From contig NZ_JAAKZW010000076.1 of the NCBI RefSeq assembly GCF_011044995.1, positions 1 through 32,938 of the forward strand: DNA of 32,938 nt. Direction: 5' to 3'. The translations under genes and the position numbers were made by a program. Below the pieces are notes generated by a model. That model saw only the letters and a program-made list of their open reading frames with translations. It had not been told where the DNA came from and made no database searches. Of the stretch, positions 14,156-21,793 are shown piece by piece. Origin of the DNA: Streptomyces mesophilus (GTDB lineage: Bacteria; Actinomycetota; Actinomycetes; Streptomycetales; Streptomycetaceae). The first letter of the stretch is position 1, and each line of letters starts with the position of its first letter.

Positions 14156-16267
14156 ATGCGAAGAATGATCGTCACGGCGCTGGTGCCTGTGCTGGTCCTG
14201 GGGGGTGTCGGTGCGCTCGAGCTGACAACTGCGCCTGCTGCGGTCGCCGTCGATGGCCAGCTGAGGGTCTGGGAGGTGCCCAAGCAGCTCTCACCCAGCG
14301 ACTCCGGCGCGTACGTCGAGGAGATGCTGACCCTCGAGGACGGTTCGACGGTCCTTGTCTGGCAGCAGTTGCAAGGCGGTGCGAGTTCGGCCCTGATGGC
14401 GTCGGTGCGCCCTGGCGGCAGTGAGGTATGGGGCGCTCCGCAGGTGATCGCCCATGTGGCATCCGCCCACTCTCCGCAACCCGCCGTCACCGAGGCATCC
14501 GACGGCTCCGTGACCGTCGCGTGGGAGGACCTCGGGGGCAGTTACGCGGTGCACGCCTCCACTTTGGCGGCTGGCACATCCACTTGGTCCACGCCGGTGA
14601 AGCTCGGGCCTGTCAGATTCGAAGTGGGGGAAATTCGGCTGGCATCAGGCCCAGATGGCCGGATCGTGGCCGTATGGACATCGCAGGAGTACCAGTCGCG
14701 CGATGTCTACTTCGCCGAACGTGACCCGGCCGACGGGGCGTGGTCCCCGCCGACGCGTTTCGGCAGCGGCACAAGGGGCGTGAACAAGTCGGATCCAGGC
14801 GTCGAGATCGCTGAGGACGGCGCCGTGTCGATTGTCTGGCAGGAGTCGAACGGCAGCGCGATCGAGCTGCAGGAGTCCAGCCGCGCGGCGGGCGATGAAC
14901 AGTGGACCGATCCGCGGACCCTATCGAGTCCCGGGAAGCGTGCCTTCAAACCACAGCTGACGGTCGCGCCCGATGGGACGTTCGCGCTGGCCTGGTGGGA
15001 ACAGGGCCCGGACACCGACGCGGCTCTCCTGTTCGCGCGCCGCTCCGCCGGCAGTACGGAATGGGGCACCCCTGAGACGGCCGCTTCCGGACGCGCGTAC
15101 GTAGCCCAGATGTCCCGCCCTCTGTTCGGCCCGCAGGGGGAGATGACCGTCGTCTGGGTAGACGGCGACCCGTCAGCGAGCCAGGGCCTGAGAGCGGCCA
15201 CCCGCTCTTCCTCGGGCGCCTGGGGCACGACGACTGTGGCGAACGGCCCGTTGAGTCTGGATTCCGATGCCGTGATCGGGGCGGACGGCACCGTGCAGGT
15301 GGGCTGGGGGCAGGGCGTCGGGGACGACCGAGCCTTCACGACAGCGGCACGAGTGAACGGCGTCTGGAGTGCGCCGAAGACACTTGCCGCCAACCCCGGC
15401 GGCCCAGCCGAGGGCGTGGTCACGGTGGCCGCGGACGGTGAAGCCACTGCGGTATGGAAGGACGGCGGTCTGTGGACCTCTACCACTGACCTGGTCACCC
15501 CTGCCCCCAGTCGCGACTACGTAGGCAAAGACAAGATCGCCGACCTCTACACCGTCAAGACCACCGGCGAACTCGGCATCTACGGCGGCACCGCCACCGG
15601 TCGTGTCTCCTCACCCGCCAAGTGGGTCGCCTGGCCCACCACCTCCACGCTGGTCCCGTTCGGCGATGTGAACGGGGACGGCTGCAACGACACCTTGGTG
15701 CGCAACAGCGCGGGCGAGCTGCACTCCTACCGCGCCGTCTGCGGCTCGGTGGTCGAACCGAACAGCCCGTCCGCCCGTATCGGCTCCGGCTGGAACGTGT
15801 ACAACGCGTTCACCTCGCCGGGCGACCTCGACAAGGACGGCACCACCGACCTGCTGGCCCGCGAGACGTCCACCGGCAGGCTGTGGTTCTACGGCGGCGA
15901 CGGCAAGGGCGCCTTCAAGCCGCGGACCCTCATCGGCGCCGGCTGGGGCCCGTACACCGTGACCGGCACGGGCGACCTCAACGGGGACGGCATCGGTGAC
16001 CTGGTGGCCAGGGACTCCGACGGAGTCCTCTGGAACTACCCGGGCAACGGCAACGGCGCCTTCGGGTCGCGCGTGCGTGTCGGGAGTGGCTGGGGCGTCT
16101 ACAAGAACATCGTCGGCGTCGGCGACCTGACCGGTGACGGCAGGCAGGACCTGGTGGCCTCCGATACGCAGGGCCTCCTGTGGCGGTACGACGGTGTGGG
16201 CGATGGAACCTTCAAGACCAGGGTCCAGATCGGCTCCAGTGGCTGGCAGCACCTCAACCTGAGTTGA
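14156..16267 (+). CDS. Secreted FG-GAP/VCBS-repeat protein with beta-propeller-like N-terminal half
   Basis: A 703-residue exported protein. The signal peptide is MRRMIVTALVPVLVLGGVGALELTTAPAAVAV, with likely cleavage after an Ala near residue 32. Residues about 33-450 hold irregular repeats of a pattern like DGSVTVAWED or DGTVQVGWGQ alternating with W-S-x-P blades, as in sialidase-like propellers. Residues about 455-703 hold FG-GAP/VCBS repeats with calcium-binding loops (DVNGDGCNDTLV, DLDKDGTTDLLA, DLNGDGIGDLVA, DLTGDGRQDLVA). No catalytic residues can be named, so it may bind carbohydrate or protein outside the cell. GGAGG (14147-14151) supports the ATG at 14156, although the 4-nt gap is short; ATG 14165 is the alternative. 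A strong hairpin follows. Confidence 0.85.
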   Translation: MRRMIVTALVPVLVLGGVGALELTTAPAAVAVDGQLRVWEVPKQLSPSDSGAYVEEMLTLEDGSTVLVWQQLQGGASSALMASVRPGGSEVWGAPQVIAHVASAHSPQPAVTEASDGSVTVAWEDLGGSYAVHASTLAAGTSTWSTPVKLGPVRFEVGEIRLASGPDGRIVAVWTSQEYQSRDVYFAERDPADGAWSPPTRFGSGTRGVNKSDPGVEIAEDGAVSIVWQESNGSAIELQESSRAAGDEQWTDPRTLSSPGKRAFKPQLTVAPDGTFALAWWEQGPDTDAALLFARRSAGSTEWGTPETAASGRAYVAQMSRPLFGPQGEMTVVWVDGDPSASQGLRAATRSSSGAWGTTTVANGPLSLDSDAVIGADGTVQVGWGQGVGDDRAFTTAARVNGVWSAPKTLAANPGGPAEGVVTVAADGEATAVWKDGGLWTSTTDLVTPAPSRDYVGKDKIADLYTVKTTGELGIYGGTATGRVSSPAKWVAWPTTSTLVPFGDVNGDGCNDTLVRNSAGELHSYRAVCGSVVEPNSPSARIGSGWNVYNAFTSPGDLDKDGTTDLLARETSTGRLWFYGGDGKGAFKPRTLIGAGWGPYTVTGTGDLNGDGIGDLVARDSDGVLWNYPGNGNGAFGSRVRVGSGWGVYKNIVGVGDLTGDGRQDLVASDTQGLLWRYDGVGDGTFKTRVQIGSSGWQHLNLS

Positions 16268-16279
16268 TCCGCCAGTAGG

Positions 16280-16320
16280 GCGGTGCGGGCCCGGACCGAG
16301 CAGGTCCGGGCCCGTACCGC
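16280..16320 (+). terminator. 18-bp hairpin between the FG-GAP protein and P450 genes
   Basis: Arms 16280-16297 and 16303-16320 pair over 18 positions with a single G-T wobble around loop GAGCA. It ends just before the -10 box of the P450 gene. Confidence 0.82.
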
Positions 16321-16333
16321 TACGTTCGGCAGA
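16321..16333 (+). promoter_or_regulatory. Candidate leaderless promoter of the P450 gene
   Basis: TACGTT (16321-16326) is followed by 6 nt and the ATG at 16333. No Shine-Dalgarno sequence is present. Any -35 box would fall within the upstream terminator stem. Confidence 0.45.
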
Positions 16334-17556
16334 TGCTGCCCTTCGCCCCGGATGCACCGGACTTCGCCGCCGACCCCTACCCCGCGTACGCCGAACTCCG
16401 CGCCGAAGGACGGGCGTTGTGGTTCGAGCCCACGCGTCAGTGGCTCGTCCCGCACCACGCCGATGTGTCCGCGCTGCTCAGGGACCGCAGGCTGGGGCGG
16501 ACCTATCTGCACCGGTATACGCATGAGGAGTTCGGGCGGACGCCGCCAGCGCCCGAGCACGAGCCGTTTCACACGCTCAACGACAACGGGCTGCTCGATC
16601 TGGAGGCCCCGCGGCACACCCGGATCCGGCGGCTGGTCTCCAAGGCGTTCACGCCGCGGACGGTGCAGCGGCTTCAGCCGTACGTGGAGGAGTTGGCCGG
16701 CGAGCTGGTGGCGCGGATCGTGGCCGAGGGCGGGGGCGATCTCGTGACGGAGCTCGCCGAGCCGCTGCCCGTGGCCGTGATCGCCCAGATGCTGGGGATT
16801 CCGGAGGGCGACCGTGCGCTGCTGCGGCCCTGGTCGGCGGATATCTGCGGGATGTACGAGCTGAATCCCGACGAGGAGACGGCGCGGAAGGCCGTGACCG
16901 CGTCGGTCGAGTTCTCCGCGTATCTGCGCGAGTTGATCGCCGAGCGCCGCAAGGAGCCGGGGGAGGATCTCATCTCCGGGCTGATCGCCGCGTACGACGA
17001 AGGCGAACGGCTCAGCGAGCAGGAGATGATCTCCACCTGTGTGCTGCTGCTCAACGCCGGTCATGAGGCGACGGTGAATACGACCGGGAATGGGTGGCTT
17101 GCGCTGTTTCGGAATCCGGAGCAGATGGAGCTGATGGGCCGGATTTCGGGGGATACGGGCGCCGGTCCCGAAAAGTTGTCCACAGCTGTGGATGAACTTC
17201 TGCGGTACGACACCCCGCTGCATCTCTTCGAGCGCTGGGTCCTCGAGGACATCGAGGTGGGTGACGTACGGATCCCCAAGGGCTCGGAGGTCGCGCTGCT
17301 CTTCGGGTCCGCCAATCGCGATCCGGCGGTCTTCCGGGACCCGGACCGGCTCGATCTGACGCGCCGGGAGAACCCGCATGTCTCGCTGGGGGCGGGGATC
17401 CACTACTGCCTGGGCGCGCCGCTCGCCCGTATCGAACTCGCCGCTTCCTTCGGGCAGTTGCTGCGGCAGGCGCCTGCGCTGCGGCTCGCGGGGGAGCCGC
17501 AGCGCAAGGACGGGTTCGTGATCCGGGGCTTGGCCTCGTTGCCGGTCGAGGTGTGA
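16333..17556 (+). CDS. Cytochrome P450, CYP107-like
   Basis: A 407-residue soluble bacterial P450 monooxygenase. The I-helix motif is LLNAGHEATVNTTGN (A242-T247), the K-helix ExxR is ELLR (about 288-291), and the heme-binding loop is SLGAGIHYCLGAPLAR with the iron ligand C359. The Phe of the usual FGxGxHxC loop is Leu here, and the Thr after the I-helix acid is Ala, as in some CYP107 members. The N-terminal LDLEAPRHTRIRRLVSKAFTPR is typical. The position near purA recalls S. coelicolor CYP107U1, reported as important for sporulation, but that link is from memory of gene order. Ferredoxin partners are not encoded here. The substrate is unknown. The gene ends one base before the stop of the convergent ABC permease. 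Confidence 0.92.
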   Translation: MLPFAPDAPDFAADPYPAYAELRAEGRALWFEPTRQWLVPHHADVSALLRDRRLGRTYLHRYTHEEFGRTPPAPEHEPFHTLNDNGLLDLEAPRHTRIRRLVSKAFTPRTVQRLQPYVEELAGELVARIVAEGGGDLVTELAEPLPVAVIAQMLGIPEGDRALLRPWSADICGMYELNPDEETARKAVTASVEFSAYLRELIAERRKEPGEDLISGLIAAYDEGERLSEQEMISTCVLLLNAGHEATVNTTGNGWLALFRNPEQMELMGRISGDTGAGPEKLSTAVDELLRYDTPLHLFERWVLEDIEVGDVRIPKGSEVALLFGSANRDPAVFRDPDRLDLTRRENPHVSLGAGIHYCLGAPLARIELAASFGQLLRQAPALRLAGEPQRKDGFVIRGLASLPVEV

Positions 17557-17557
17557 G

Positions 17558-19171
17558 TCAGTTCTGCATGTCCCTGCGCCGCAGACCCACGAGTCCGGCG
17601 ACGGTGAACGCGGCCGCGAGCGCGAGCTGGATGAGGACCGGGGTCCACTGCATCTCGTTGCCCGGCAGCTTCGGCAGGTGCTCGAACGGGGACAGGTTCA
17701 TCACCGCGGACGGCAGGTTGAGCGCCGCGCCCAGCCAGCCGAGGCCCAGGGACAGGCCCGCGTACGCCCAGCCGAGGGCGGCGACCCGAGGCAGCAGTCC
17801 GTAGACGAGCACCGCGAACGAGCCGAGCAGCCAGACCGCCACTGTCTGGACGAGGACCGCGCCCAGGACCGGCCCGAAGTCCTTGCCGTAGCCGAGGGCG
17901 AGGCCCAGGCCGCCGAGCAGCATGATCAGGGCCGCCCCGCCGAACGCCACGTACAGGTGGCCCGCCGCCCATCGGATGCGGCCGACCGCGCCCGCGAGGA
18001 TGGGCTCGGCGCGCTGGGAGGTCTCCTCGCCGTTGAGCCGCAGGACCGACTGGACGGCATAGAGCGCGGCGAGCATCGCCAGCATGCCGATCATCGCGGC
18101 CAGGAAGGAGTTGGTGACGCCGGCCTGGCCGCCCATGCGTTCCAGGATCTCGCGGGTGTTCTCGTTGTCGCCGACGAGATCCGCGGCGCCTTCGGTCATC
18201 GTGCCGAACATCAGCCCGGCGAGCAGGAAGCCGATGCCCCAGCCGAGCAGCGAACCGCGCTGGAGCCGCCAGGCCAGCGAAGTGGCCGTGGAGAGAGTGC
18301 CGTTCGCGGGTCCGGGGCGGGCCGGCAGGAAGCTCATGCCGATGTCGCGGCGGCCCGCGAGGTGGTACGCGACGGCGCCCTGGACCACGATCACGGCCGC
18401 GAACAGGAGCACCACCCACCAGCGTTCACCGGCGAAGGCGCGCATGTTCTCGGCCCAGCCGATGGGGGAGAGCCAGGTCAGGACGTGCGAGCCGTCGGTC
18501 GAAGCCGCGTCGCCCGCCGCCTTCAGGGCCCACGCCACACCGAGTACGGCGGCGGTCAGACCCTTCGCGAGCCGGGCGGTCTCGGTGAGTTGGGCCATCA
18601 CGGCCGCCATGGTCGCGAAGACCATGCCCACCCCGCCGATCGCGAGCCCCAGCGCGAGGGCGCCCGTGGCGCCTTCGCCCGCGAGGCCGAGCGTGGTGAG
18701 CAGCGCGATCCCCGCGTTGGCGATCAGCGCCACGAGCAGCGCCGCGGTGAGCGGCGCGCGCCGCCCCACCATCGCCGACGACAGCATCTCCTGCCGCCCG
18801 GTCTCCTCCTCCTCGCGCGTATGCCGTACGACGATCAGCAGGCTCATCACGGCGGCGAACGCGGCCATGAACGCCACGTACCGCCATGCCACCAGCGCCC
18901 CGAGCGAATCGTCGAAGACCGGCCCGTACAGGGAGCGCAGGGAACTGTTCGTCGTCATCGAGGAGATGACGCCCGCCCGCTCCTCGGCTGTGCCGTAGAC
19001 CGCGCCGAGCGAGCCCGCGGCACTCGCCGTGGTCCCGCCGATCGCGAGCACCCACAGCGGCAGCATGATCCGGTCGCGGCGCAGGGCGAGCCTCAACAGG
19101 GCGCCGGTGCCCGCGAGATGGCGGTTGCCGCCGGTGCGCGGAGCGAAGGTGGTGTCGGCCACGGCAGTCAT
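17558..19171 (-). CDS. ABC-2-type exporter permease
   Basis: A 537-residue integral membrane protein made of two similar halves of about six membrane segments each. The second half begins near SLAWRLQRGSLLGWGIGFLLAG. Each half has the soluble loop typical of this family (VFDDSLGALVAWRYVAFMAAF; VTNSFLAAMIGMLAMLAALY) followed by RHTREEEETGRQEMLSSAMVGR or LNGEETSQRAEPILAGAVGR, a coupling-helix-like EE-TGR/SQR element. This duplication is typical of the Streptomyces TipA- or polyketide-exporter-type permeases. The ATG at 19171 overlaps the ATPase stop (ATGA). The substrate is unknown; the linked regulator suggests it answers to a small ligand. Confidence 0.9.
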   Translation of the reverse strand: MTAVADTTFAPRTGGNRHLAGTGALLRLALRRDRIMLPLWVLAIGGTTASAAGSLGAVYGTAEERAGVISSMTTNSSLRSLYGPVFDDSLGALVAWRYVAFMAAFAAVMSLLIVVRHTREEEETGRQEMLSSAMVGRRAPLTAALLVALIANAGIALLTTLGLAGEGATGALALGLAIGGVGMVFATMAAVMAQLTETARLAKGLTAAVLGVAWALKAAGDAASTDGSHVLTWLSPIGWAENMRAFAGERWWVVLLFAAVIVVQGAVAYHLAGRRDIGMSFLPARPGPANGTLSTATSLAWRLQRGSLLGWGIGFLLAGLMFGTMTEGAADLVGDNENTREILERMGGQAGVTNSFLAAMIGMLAMLAALYAVQSVLRLNGEETSQRAEPILAGAVGRIRWAAGHLYVAFGGAALIMLLGGLGLALGYGKDFGPVLGAVLVQTVAVWLLGSFAVLVYGLLPRVAALGWAYAGLSLGLGWLGAALNLPSAVMNLSPFEHLPKLPGNEMQWTPVLIQLALAAAFTVAGLVGLRRRDMQN

Positions 19172-20079
19172 CGCGCCATCGCCTCTTCCGTACGGACCTC
19201 GTCCTGGTAGTGCCGCATGAACAGCTCTTCCAGGGTGGGCGGCGTGCTGGTCAGCGTCCGTACGCCGGAGTCGGTGAGCGACCTGAGCACCGCGTCGAGC
19301 TTGTCCGAGTCGACCTGGAGGCGGACCCGGTTGCCCTGGATGTCCAGGTCGTGCACACCGGGCAGCCCGCTCAACCCGTTGGGCGGACCCGCGAGTTCGG
19401 CCGACACGGCGGTACGGGTCAGATGGCGCAGCTCGGCGAGCGAGCCGGTCTCCACGGTCGCGCCCTTGCGGATGATCGAGACGCGGTCGCAGAGCTCCTC
19501 GACCTCGCTGAGGATGTGGCTCGACAGGAGCACGGTCCTCCCGCGGGACTGCTCCTCGCGCACGCACTCCTGGAAGACCTCCTCCATGAGCGGGTCGAGT
19601 CCCGAGGTCGGCTCGTCGAGGATCAGCAGATCGACGTCCGAGGCGAAGGCCGCGACCAGGGCGACCTTCTGCCGGTTGCCCTTGGAGTACGTACGGCCCT
19701 TCTTGGTCGGGTCGAGCTCGAAGCGCTCGATCAGATCCGCGCGCCGCGCCTTGTCGAGACCGCCGCGCAGCCTCCCGTACAGGTCGATGACCTCGCCGCC
19801 GCTGAGGTTGCGCCACAGGGTCACGTCACCGGGGACGTAGGCGATACGGCGGTGGAGCTCCACGGCGTCGTTCCACGGGTCCTTGCCGAGTAGCTGGGCG
19901 GCGCCGGAGTCGGCGCGCAGGAGACCGAGCAGTACGCGGATGGTCGTGGACTTGCCGGCCCCGTTCGGGCCGAGGAAGCCGTGCACCTCGCCGGTCTCGA
20001 CGTCCAGGTCGAGTCCGTCCAGAGCGTGTGTCCTGCCGAACGACTTGTGCAGTCCGGAGACGGTGATTGCCTTCGTCAT
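19168..20079 (-). CDS. ABC transporter ATP-binding protein
   Basis: A 303-residue ATPase. Walker A GPNGAGKST is at residues 37-45, the Q-loop region at VPGDVTLWRNLSGGEV, the signature is the variant YSKGNRQKV rather than LSGGQ, Walker B is LLILDEPTSGLDP and the switch His lies in LLSSHILSEVEEL. A C-terminal domain of about 90 residues follows, as in drug exporters such as DrrA. It drives the permease whose start overlaps its stop. The ATG at 20079 has no ribosome-binding site. TACGTT lies 7 nt upstream, so the message is probably leaderless, with a 27-bp palindrome covering the -10 box. Confidence 0.94.
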   Translation of the reverse strand: MTKAITVSGLHKSFGRTHALDGLDLDVETGEVHGFLGPNGAGKSTTIRVLLGLLRADSGAAQLLGKDPWNDAVELHRRIAYVPGDVTLWRNLSGGEVIDLYGRLRGGLDKARRADLIERFELDPTKKGRTYSKGNRQKVALVAAFASDVDLLILDEPTSGLDPLMEEVFQECVREEQSRGRTVLLSSHILSEVEELCDRVSIIRKGATVETGSLAELRHLTRTAVSAELAGPPNGLSGLPGVHDLDIQGNRVRLQVDSDKLDAVLRSLTDSGVRTLTSTPPTLEELFMRHYQDEVRTEEAMAR

Positions 20080-20080
20080 G

Positions 20081-20107
20081 TTTCTGAACGTACGGTACTT
20101 TCAGAAA
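20081..20107. promoter_or_regulatory. 27-bp palindromic operator at the ABC exporter promoter
   Basis: TTTCTGAA (20081-20088) and TTCAGAAA (20100-20107) are perfect inverted 8-mers. The 11-nt spacer contains GTAC-G-GTAC, so the whole 27 bp is symmetric except for one base pair and the centre. It lies directly upstream of the ATPase start, in the gap to the divergent GbsR/MarR-like gene, which is the obvious candidate binder. Confidence 0.75.
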
Positions 20108-20115
20108 TTTGTGAA
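20087..20115 (-). promoter_or_regulatory. Candidate promoter of the ABC exporter operon
   Basis: Reading the minus strand, TTCACA (20115-20110; 5/6 to TTGACA) is followed by a 17-bp spacer, then TACGTT (20092-20087) and 7 nt to the ATG. The -10 box and most of the spacer fall inside the palindrome, so a bound regulator would block RNA polymerase. Confidence 0.55.
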
Positions 20116-20148
20116 GTTAAGGAAGCGTATAAACTCGGGGTCGCGCCG

Positions 20149-20685
20149 GTGAGCAGGGGAGATGATCGGGACATGGCCGCAGGGAACGACCGCGAGAACG
20201 AGCAGGGCGAGCAGGACGAGCGGGTGGACCAGTTCGTGGAGACCTTCGCCGCGCAGCTGGCGGAGGCCGGCATGCAGCGGATGCCCGCGCGCGTCTTCGG
20301 GGCCCTGCTCTCCTCCGAGTCCGGCGCCATGAGCTCGGCCGAGCTCAGTCGGCGGCTCAAGGTCAGCCCGGCGGCGATCTCGGGGGCGGTGCGCTATCTG
20401 GCGCAGGTGCACATGGTCTCGCGTGAGCGCGAACCCGGTTCGCGCCGTGAGCGCTACCGGGTGCACGCCTCCTCCTGGTACGAGGCGCTGACCAACCGCG
20501 ACCAGGTCCTGAAGCGGTGGGAGGGCACCCTCAGGGAGGGCGTCGACAGCGTCGGCGCCGATACGGCGGCGGGCCGGCGGATGGCGGAGACGCTGGAGTT
20601 CTTCGAGTTCCTGGAGCGCGAGCTGGCGGGGCTCCTGTCCCGGTGGCGGGCGCACCGGGACGAGGTGTTCGGGCAGGCCCCGTAG
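20149..20685 (+). CDS. GbsR/MarR-family transcriptional regulator
   Basis: A winged-helix regulator of about 170-178 residues. The pattern DQFVETFAAQLAEAGMQRMPARVFGALL, SSAELSRRLKVSPAAISGAVRYLAQVHMVSRERE and GSRRERYRVHASSWYEAL is typical of GbsR-like MarR proteins. The recognition helix lies in SPAAISGAVRYL, and a C-terminal helical dimerisation part follows. The GTG at 20149 (178 residues) and the ATG at 20173 (170 residues) are both possible. GGGGAGA at 20156-20162 slightly favours the ATG, while TATAAA (20128-20133) upstream could be its -10. It is divergent from the ABC exporter and probably represses it through the 27-bp palindrome. Its stop codon lies in the first unit of a 21-bp tandem array. 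Confidence 0.88.
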   Translation: MSRGDDRDMAAGNDRENEQGEQDERVDQFVETFAAQLAEAGMQRMPARVFGALLSSESGAMSSAELSRRLKVSPAAISGAVRYLAQVHMVSREREPGSRRERYRVHASSWYEALTNRDQVLKRWEGTLREGVDSVGADTAAGRRMAETLEFFEFLERELAGLLSRWRAHRDEVFGQAP

Positions 20686-20778
20686 CTCACCGGCCAGGCC
20701 CCGTAGCTCACCGGTCAGGCCCCGTAGCTCACCGGTCAGGCCCCGTAGCTCACCGGTCAGGCCCCGTAGCTTACCGAG
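20674..20778. repeat. Five 21-bp tandem repeats between convergent genes
   Basis: The units are 20674-20694, 20695-20715, 20716-20736, 20737-20757 and 20758-20778 (last one divergent), with core GGCCCCGTAGCTCACCGG. The first unit contains the stop TAG of the GbsR/MarR-like gene. The last contains the stop of the convergent DGK-like gene. Each of the first four units carries TAG on the plus strand and TGA on the minus strand within TAGCTCA. Confidence 0.92.
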
Positions 20779-21610
20779 GCAGCGTCAGCGCCCACGCCCC
20801 CGCCCGCACCGTCCACGTCCGCGTCCGCACGGGACCCGCCGTCAGCGCGTCCGCCCGGTAGCGGAAGTCGGGCCCGGAGACCGTGACCGACCTGGCCCTG
20901 GCCCGCAGCGCCGGCGCCGCGGCGCCCACCGACGTGGGCCGGACCTCGATCCGCGCGAAACCTCCCCGCGATGTCGCCACGGAGACGTCCTCGACCGGCT
21001 GGTCCAGATCGACGAGCGTCACCCCGTCCACCTCGACCCGCAGCCGCGAAGGCCCCGGTGAGGCGGCCGGAGACGGCCGTACGAGGGTGCGTACGAGCGA
21101 CTGGCAGGTCCTCAGCGGCGGCGCCCACCAGGGGTCCGGACCATGCGCGGCGGCCGGCAGGGCGGGGATGCGCAGGTCGCCGAGGACGACGCCGTCGCTG
21201 TCGTCGACCAGGAGGTCGAGTTGCCGGGCCTCGCCGTCCAGGACCGCCGAGGCGGCGGCGACCGTGCCGGAAGGCACTCCGAGCGCCTGCGCGAGCTGGT
21301 TCAGCGTGCCGACGGGGATCAGCGAGAGGACCGACGAGGCGAGCTCGCGCTCCCGGTGCAGGACGGAGACCGCCCGCAGCAGCGCCCGGTCGTCGCCGAC
21401 GACCACGGGTCTGCGTGAGCCCCGGCGCTGAAGCGCCCGGGCGAATTCCTCCGGACCGTCCGGGAGACAGATCTTCACCGATCCGCAGGACCGTGCGCAC
21501 AGCACGTCCTTGGCGATACGGACGGACTCGCCGTCGCTGCGTCTGGCGGCGGGATCGATGACGACAAGGAGCGGCTGGTAGCCCTTCTCAGCGGGTGCTG
21601 GAGCCGACAC
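20771..21610 (-). CDS. Degenerate diacylglycerol-kinase-like protein
   Basis: A 279-residue protein shaped like a DAGK_cat lipid kinase. The N-terminal strand is LLVVIDPAARRSDGES, then VVVGDDRALLRAVSVLH (about 69-85), then LSLIPVGTLNQLAQALGVP (about 95-113), which corresponds to the PLGTxNxxAxxLGxP motif of the family. The essential GGDGT nucleotide-binding motif is replaced by VGDDRA, and the C-terminal half is weakly recognisable. It may therefore have lost kinase activity, or act as a binding or regulatory paralogue. The GTG at 21610 has GAGGAAGGA just upstream. It is divergent from purA, and its stop lies in the tandem array shared with the convergent regulator. Confidence 0.75.
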   Translation of the reverse strand: MSAPAPAEKGYQPLLVVIDPAARRSDGESVRIAKDVLCARSCGSVKICLPDGPEEFARALQRRGSRRPVVVGDDRALLRAVSVLHRERELASSVLSLIPVGTLNQLAQALGVPSGTVAAASAVLDGEARQLDLLVDDSDGVVLGDLRIPALPAAAHGPDPWWAPPLRTCQSLVRTLVRPSPAASPGPSRLRVEVDGVTLVDLDQPVEDVSVATSRGGFARIEVRPTSVGAAAPALRARARSVTVSGPDFRYRADALTAGPVRTRTWTVRAGAWALTLPR

Positions 21611-21654
21611 CTCGGTCCTTCCTCAAGGTACGGGGTAGCATCTTTGTGCAAGAG

Positions 21655-21678
21655 CCCCTTGCGCTATTGCGCCAGGGG
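21655..21678 (+). other. Hairpin in the purA leader region
   Basis: CCCCTTGCGC (21655-21664) and GCGCCAGGGG (21669-21678) pair with one mismatch around TATT. TAGCAT (21636-21641) upstream could be a -10 box, so the hairpin may lie in the purA 5' leader of about 145 nt. It does not resemble a known purine riboswitch. Confidence 0.3.
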
Positions 21679-21793
21679 TTTCGTCTATTCCGGGGCACCG
21701 GTCCGACGTATGCGGTCAATGGAGTCCGCCAGGTGTACGTAGCGCGTACGCCCCTGACCTTGGACATGCCCCGCCCGGAAGGGGTGTACGCCT

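Noticed and set aside
20674..20778. The 21-bp array as a CRISPR
   Set aside because: The units are contiguous with no unique spacers and no cas genes are present; it is a simple tandem repeat.
21611..21793. A purine riboswitch before purA
   Set aside because: The hairpin at 21655-21678 is isolated and no three-way junction or conserved aptamer core can be recognised.
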